A stretch of 45,742 nt of DNA from Planctomycetota bacterium. GTDB lineage: Bacteria > Planctomycetota > UBA8108 > UBA1146. The translations under genes were made by a program, and so were the position numbers. The DNA is taken from positions 1 through 45,742 of the forward strand of contig JADHSM010000001.1 in NCBI GenBank assembly GCA_016776905.1. Reading direction: 5' to 3'. The notes below the pieces were generated by a model that did no database searches, had not been told where the DNA came from, and saw only the letters and a list, made by a program, of their open reading frames with translations. Below are positions 43,303 through 45,742 of the stretch, in pieces. Numbering within the stretch: position 1 is the stretch's first letter; each line of letters begins with the position of its first letter.

Positions 43303-43543
43303 CGTAGTACCCTTCCTCTCTGGAGACCACGGCTCTCAAGCCGCGGGAGAGAAGGACCAGAAGAGCGATGCCGATGAATCCATAGAGGGGATAGAAGCCG
43401 GGGATACCTTCGATCTTTTCGATCGCCGGTTCGAGGTGGCGGTGATAGAAGAAATCCGCGGCAAAGACGACCGCGCAGGCCGCCACTAACACCCAGTGGA
43501 TTTTCGAAGGAGACGCGTGAGCCTCATGTGAATCCTGACTCAT
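43295..43543 (-). CDS. Small membrane protein of the antiporter operon
   Basis: 82 residues. ATG at 43543 overlaps the stop of the upstream antiporter gene as ATGA; the longer frame upstream is out-of-frame reading of that gene. Two hydrophobic segments lie at about 17-31 and 51-66, with YYHRHLEPAIEKIEGIPGFYP-like residues between, and an acidic end (EEGYYDD). The place in the operon suggests an accessory subunit comparable to the small Mrp C, F or G proteins, but the sequence does not match them by eye. Confidence 0.78.
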   Translation of the reverse strand: MSQDSHEAHASPSKIHWVLVAACAVVFAADFFYHRHLEPAIEKIEGIPGFYPLYGFIGIALLVLLSRGLRAVVSREEGYYDD

Positions 43544-45021
43544 GACGTGCTCCCTTCGACCATTTTTGCCAACTGGGCGTAGATTCCAGGCCAGAAGAAG
43601 AGCACGAGGCACGCTGCCGAACTGAGCAGTAGCGGGATGCGACATGCCCAAGGTGATTCGCCATGATCTTCGTGACCCTTGACCGCTGCCTCTGGTTTTT
43701 CTTTGGCGAAGAACGCACGAATCGGAATCGGCAACAAGTAGCCGAGTCCCAGCAGGGTCGACAGGAGTAGGGTGATAAGGAACGCCCACTGGTGAGCCTC
43801 GATCATGCCGACGCACAGCAGCCATTTACTCCAAGTGCCACCCATAGGCGGAAGACCGAGGGTGCTGATGCTGCCGATCATGAAGGCGGTCATCGTCCAC
43901 GGCATTCTTTTGCCGATGCCGTCGAGTTGATCGACTCGCGTTTTATGACTGGCGACATAAATCGCCCCCGCAGCAAAGAAGAGGGTGATCTTGCCATAAG
44001 CGTGCATAGCGATGTGGAGTGCGCCACCTTCGATCGCCATCGGGAATGCCACTGCTGCACCGAGAACGATGTAGTTCAGCTGGCCGATGGTCGAGTAAGC
44101 AAGGCGCGCTTTCAGTTCTGGTCGGGTGAGAGCGATGATGGAGGTCAGCAGAATCGTGCCCGCTGCAAACCAAGCAACCACCTCCGCTCCCCAACTGCCC
44201 TGCATGACGGATGTTCCCACCAGTTCTGTCGAGATTTTTAAGACGGTGAATACGCCTGCTTTGACCACTGCAACGGCGTGCAGGAGGGCACTCACCGGAG
44301 TGGGAGCCACCATGGCATTCGGAAGCCATTGGTGGAGGGGGAAGATCGCTGTTTTGCCAGTACCAAAGAAGAAGAGCAGAATCAGAATCGCCGCCTGACC
44401 CGCTGTGGTGGACCCGGAAAGGATGCCGCCTTCACGGAAATCGAGCGTCCCGGTCCAAACCCAGGTGAGCAGTGTCGCCGTGAGCATGAACAGTGTCGAA
44501 GATCCGACGAGGATTCCTAGATAGATGCGACCCGAGCGTTTCGCCTCTGGTTTGCGGGTATGAGTCACGAGTGGCCATGTGCTAAAAGTCATCACTTCGT
44601 AGAAAAGGAACAGCGTCAGCATGTTGGCACTGAAGGCGATGCCCATCGCTGAAAGGATCGCCAAGGCAAAGCAGCACCAGTAACGCTCTTGGCCTTCGAA
44701 ATTCTTGCCGTACAACCCGTGCATATAGCCATAGGAGTAGATGGTGTTCAGAATCCACAGCGAGGCGGCAACGAGGGCATAGATCATGCCCAAGGGTGTC
44801 AGTGCCAAAGCGAAGGAGAGCCCCGAACCCAAATCACCGATGGTGAATTCGAGTGTCTCCCCGTTGAGGGCAGAGGGGAGGATCGAGAGCACGACGGCGA
44901 TCAGGCCTACCGGCACGAGTATGTTGAACAGATCTCGCATCGGACGCATCGGTTTGAGTAACCACGGTAACAATGCACCGAGGGCTGGGAGCAGAATCGC
45001 GAGCAGCAGTGGAGGGATCAA
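43540..45021 (-). CDS. MrpD/NuoM-like antiporter subunit
   Basis: 493 residues, about 14 membrane helices, close to usual MrpD/NuoM length. Motifs: TLFLFYEVMTFSTWPLVTHTRK (key Glu), FFGTGKTAIFPLHQWLPNAM with the family H-x-W-L-P, PTPVSALLHAVAVVKAGVFTVLK (conserved His and Lys), LAYSTIGQLNYIVLG and ALHIAMHAYGKITLFFAAGAI. It overlaps both neighbours by four bases (ATGA at each end), so the operon is translationally coupled. Na+/H+ or proton-only transport cannot be told from the sequence. Confidence 0.9.
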   Translation of the reverse strand: MIPPLLLAILLPALGALLPWLLKPMRPMRDLFNILVPVGLIAVVLSILPSALNGETLEFTIGDLGSGLSFALALTPLGMIYALVAASLWILNTIYSYGYMHGLYGKNFEGQERYWCCFALAILSAMGIAFSANMLTLFLFYEVMTFSTWPLVTHTRKPEAKRSGRIYLGILVGSSTLFMLTATLLTWVWTGTLDFREGGILSGSTTAGQAAILILLFFFGTGKTAIFPLHQWLPNAMVAPTPVSALLHAVAVVKAGVFTVLKISTELVGTSVMQGSWGAEVVAWFAAGTILLTSIIALTRPELKARLAYSTIGQLNYIVLGAAVAFPMAIEGGALHIAMHAYGKITLFFAAGAIYVASHKTRVDQLDGIGKRMPWTMTAFMIGSISTLGLPPMGGTWSKWLLCVGMIEAHQWAFLITLLLSTLLGLGYLLPIPIRAFFAKEKPEAAVKGHEDHGESPWACRIPLLLSSAACLVLFFWPGIYAQLAKMVEGSTS

Positions 45022-45742
45022 GGTGAGCCTCCCAATAATTGTTGGGCAGCATCATGGGCTACGTCGATGATCGCACCCGGTTGGAGCCCCAAATAGATGC
45101 TGGCTCCAAGGAGCAATAACACCGGAAGAAATTTTTCAAATGGAAGACCGTTGCGCAGCGGAGTGTCTTCTGCGGGTCTCAGGTATGCGATCTCGACGAA
45201 GCGCCAGGTGTATATGGCGGCGAGCACCGAACCGATCAGTACCAATCCTGCGAGGACCGGATGCCCCGAAAGGATCAGCCCCTTGAGCAGGTAGAACTTG
45301 CTGACGAAGCCGGCAGTGCCGGGGATGCCGATCATGCCGAGACCCCCGACAACGATGGCGCCACTGACCCACGGCATTCTTTGTCCTAATCCTGCTAAGT
45401 CTTCGAGACGAGTGGTACCGAGGCGGTAGATCAGAATGCCTGCACAAAGGAAGAGCCCACCCTTGATGAGAGCGTGGAAGACCATGTGCAGGATCGATCC
45501 CGTCATGGCATCGATGTGACCGACGGTCATTCCGACGACGATATAACCGATTTGAGCGACACTCGAATAGGCGAGCAATAAGGACAAGCTGGGTTGTCGT
45601 GCTGCACTGAGGGATCCGAAGATGATCGCTGCGCCACAACAGATGCCGATGATCAGAATGTTCGCTTCACTGAGGGCTGCCCCCCCGGACATGGCGAACA
45701 CGCTGAAGATAAAGCGCATGCCCATGTATATGCCGACTTTGG
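45018..45742 (-). CDS. NuoN/MrpD-like antiporter subunit, C-terminal part (runs off right edge)
   Basis: The frame is open to the right edge of the window, so the N-terminal half is missing; about 240 residues are visible. Family motifs: LAYSSVAQIGYIVVGMTVG, ILHMVFHALIKGGLFLCAGILIY (conserved His and Lys), and MIGIPGTAGFVSKFYLLKG, with several membrane helices. Its stop overlaps the start of the next subunit gene as ATGA. It is the first visible gene of the minus-strand antiporter operon; more subunits probably lie to the right. Confidence 0.88.
   Translation of the reverse strand, partial: KVGIYMGMRFIFSVFAMSGGAALSEANILIIGICCGAAIIFGSLSAARQPSLSLLLAYSSVAQIGYIVVGMTVGHIDAMTGSILHMVFHALIKGGLFLCAGILIYRLGTTRLEDLAGLGQRMPWVSGAIVVGGLGMIGIPGTAGFVSKFYLLKGLILSGHPVLAGLVLIGSVLAAIYTWRFVEIAYLRPAEDTPLRNGLPFEKFLPVLLLLGASIYLGLQPGAIIDVAHDAAQQLLGGSP

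Noticed and set aside
43544..43825. Extended frame upstream of the 82-residue antiporter operon protein
   Set aside because: It is another-frame reading of the 493-residue antiporter gene; the ATGA overlap start at 43543 is the natural one.
1..45742. UGA reassignment (to Trp or Gly) as an explanation for the in-frame TGA codons
   Set aside because: TGA ends other genes at family-typical C-termini here (for example the NamZ-like gene and the FG-GAP/TPR pair), and the two internal TGA codons align with Cys, not Trp or Gly.

Overview
The window looks like a piece of a free-living, probably marine, Planctomycetota genome. This is inferred from gene content, not from a marker gene: a PVC-type heme-binding dehydrogenase fused to DUF1080, FG-GAP/ASPIC-UnbV and TPR lipoproteins, paired DUF1573 proteins, DUF1343/NamZ, and several very large secreted proteins ending in type I dockerin repeats. 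No rRNA, tRNA, CRISPR array or insertion sequence was recognised.

Layout. 1-9 kb (minus strand): start of a secreted repeat protein cut by the left edge, a lipoprotein pair (FG-GAP/UnbV and TPR), and a 1515-residue secreted repeat protein with a dockerin. 9-14.4 kb: transketolase (minus), then a threonine dehydratase-like PLP enzyme and an AGCS sodium:amino-acid symporter (plus). 14.4-15.5 kb: a gene-free array of long direct repeats carrying paired hairpins. 15.5-19.5 kb: two DUF1573 genes (minus) and a divergent thioredoxin/TlpA-like gene (plus). 19.6-25 kb: a gap gene overlapping a GAPDH paralogue that has lost its catalytic cysteine, a divergent RuBisCO-like protein, and a run of a small membrane protein, NamZ and another membrane protein. 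25-28.6 kb: an error-prone-type DNA polymerase III alpha subunit and a divergent DUF5522 gene. 28.7-37.3 kb: a 1601-residue secreted serine protease with long repeats and a dockerin, and the DUF1080/heme protein. 37.4-41.4 kb: a small lipoprotein, ferrochelatase, an imine-reductase-like enzyme, and a secreted depolymerase/esterase with a dockerin. 41.6 kb to the end: a tightly overlapping operon of NuoL/M/N-MrpD-type antiporter subunits that runs off the right edge.

The most interesting discovery is in 15.5-19.5 kb. One DUF1573 gene and the divergent thioredoxin-like gene are each interrupted by a single in-frame TGA, and each TGA lies exactly where the family has its redox cysteine: U-G-C in place of C-G-C in DUF1573, and W-U-G-P-C in place of W-C-G-P-C in the thioredoxin fold. 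The reading frame and family similarity continue undisturbed after each TGA, and hairpins follow both. A neighbouring DUF1573 paralogue keeps the ordinary C-G-C. The simplest reading is two selenoproteins forming a secreted or periplasmic redox module. If so, the genome must also carry selA, selB, selC and selD, none of which is in this window.
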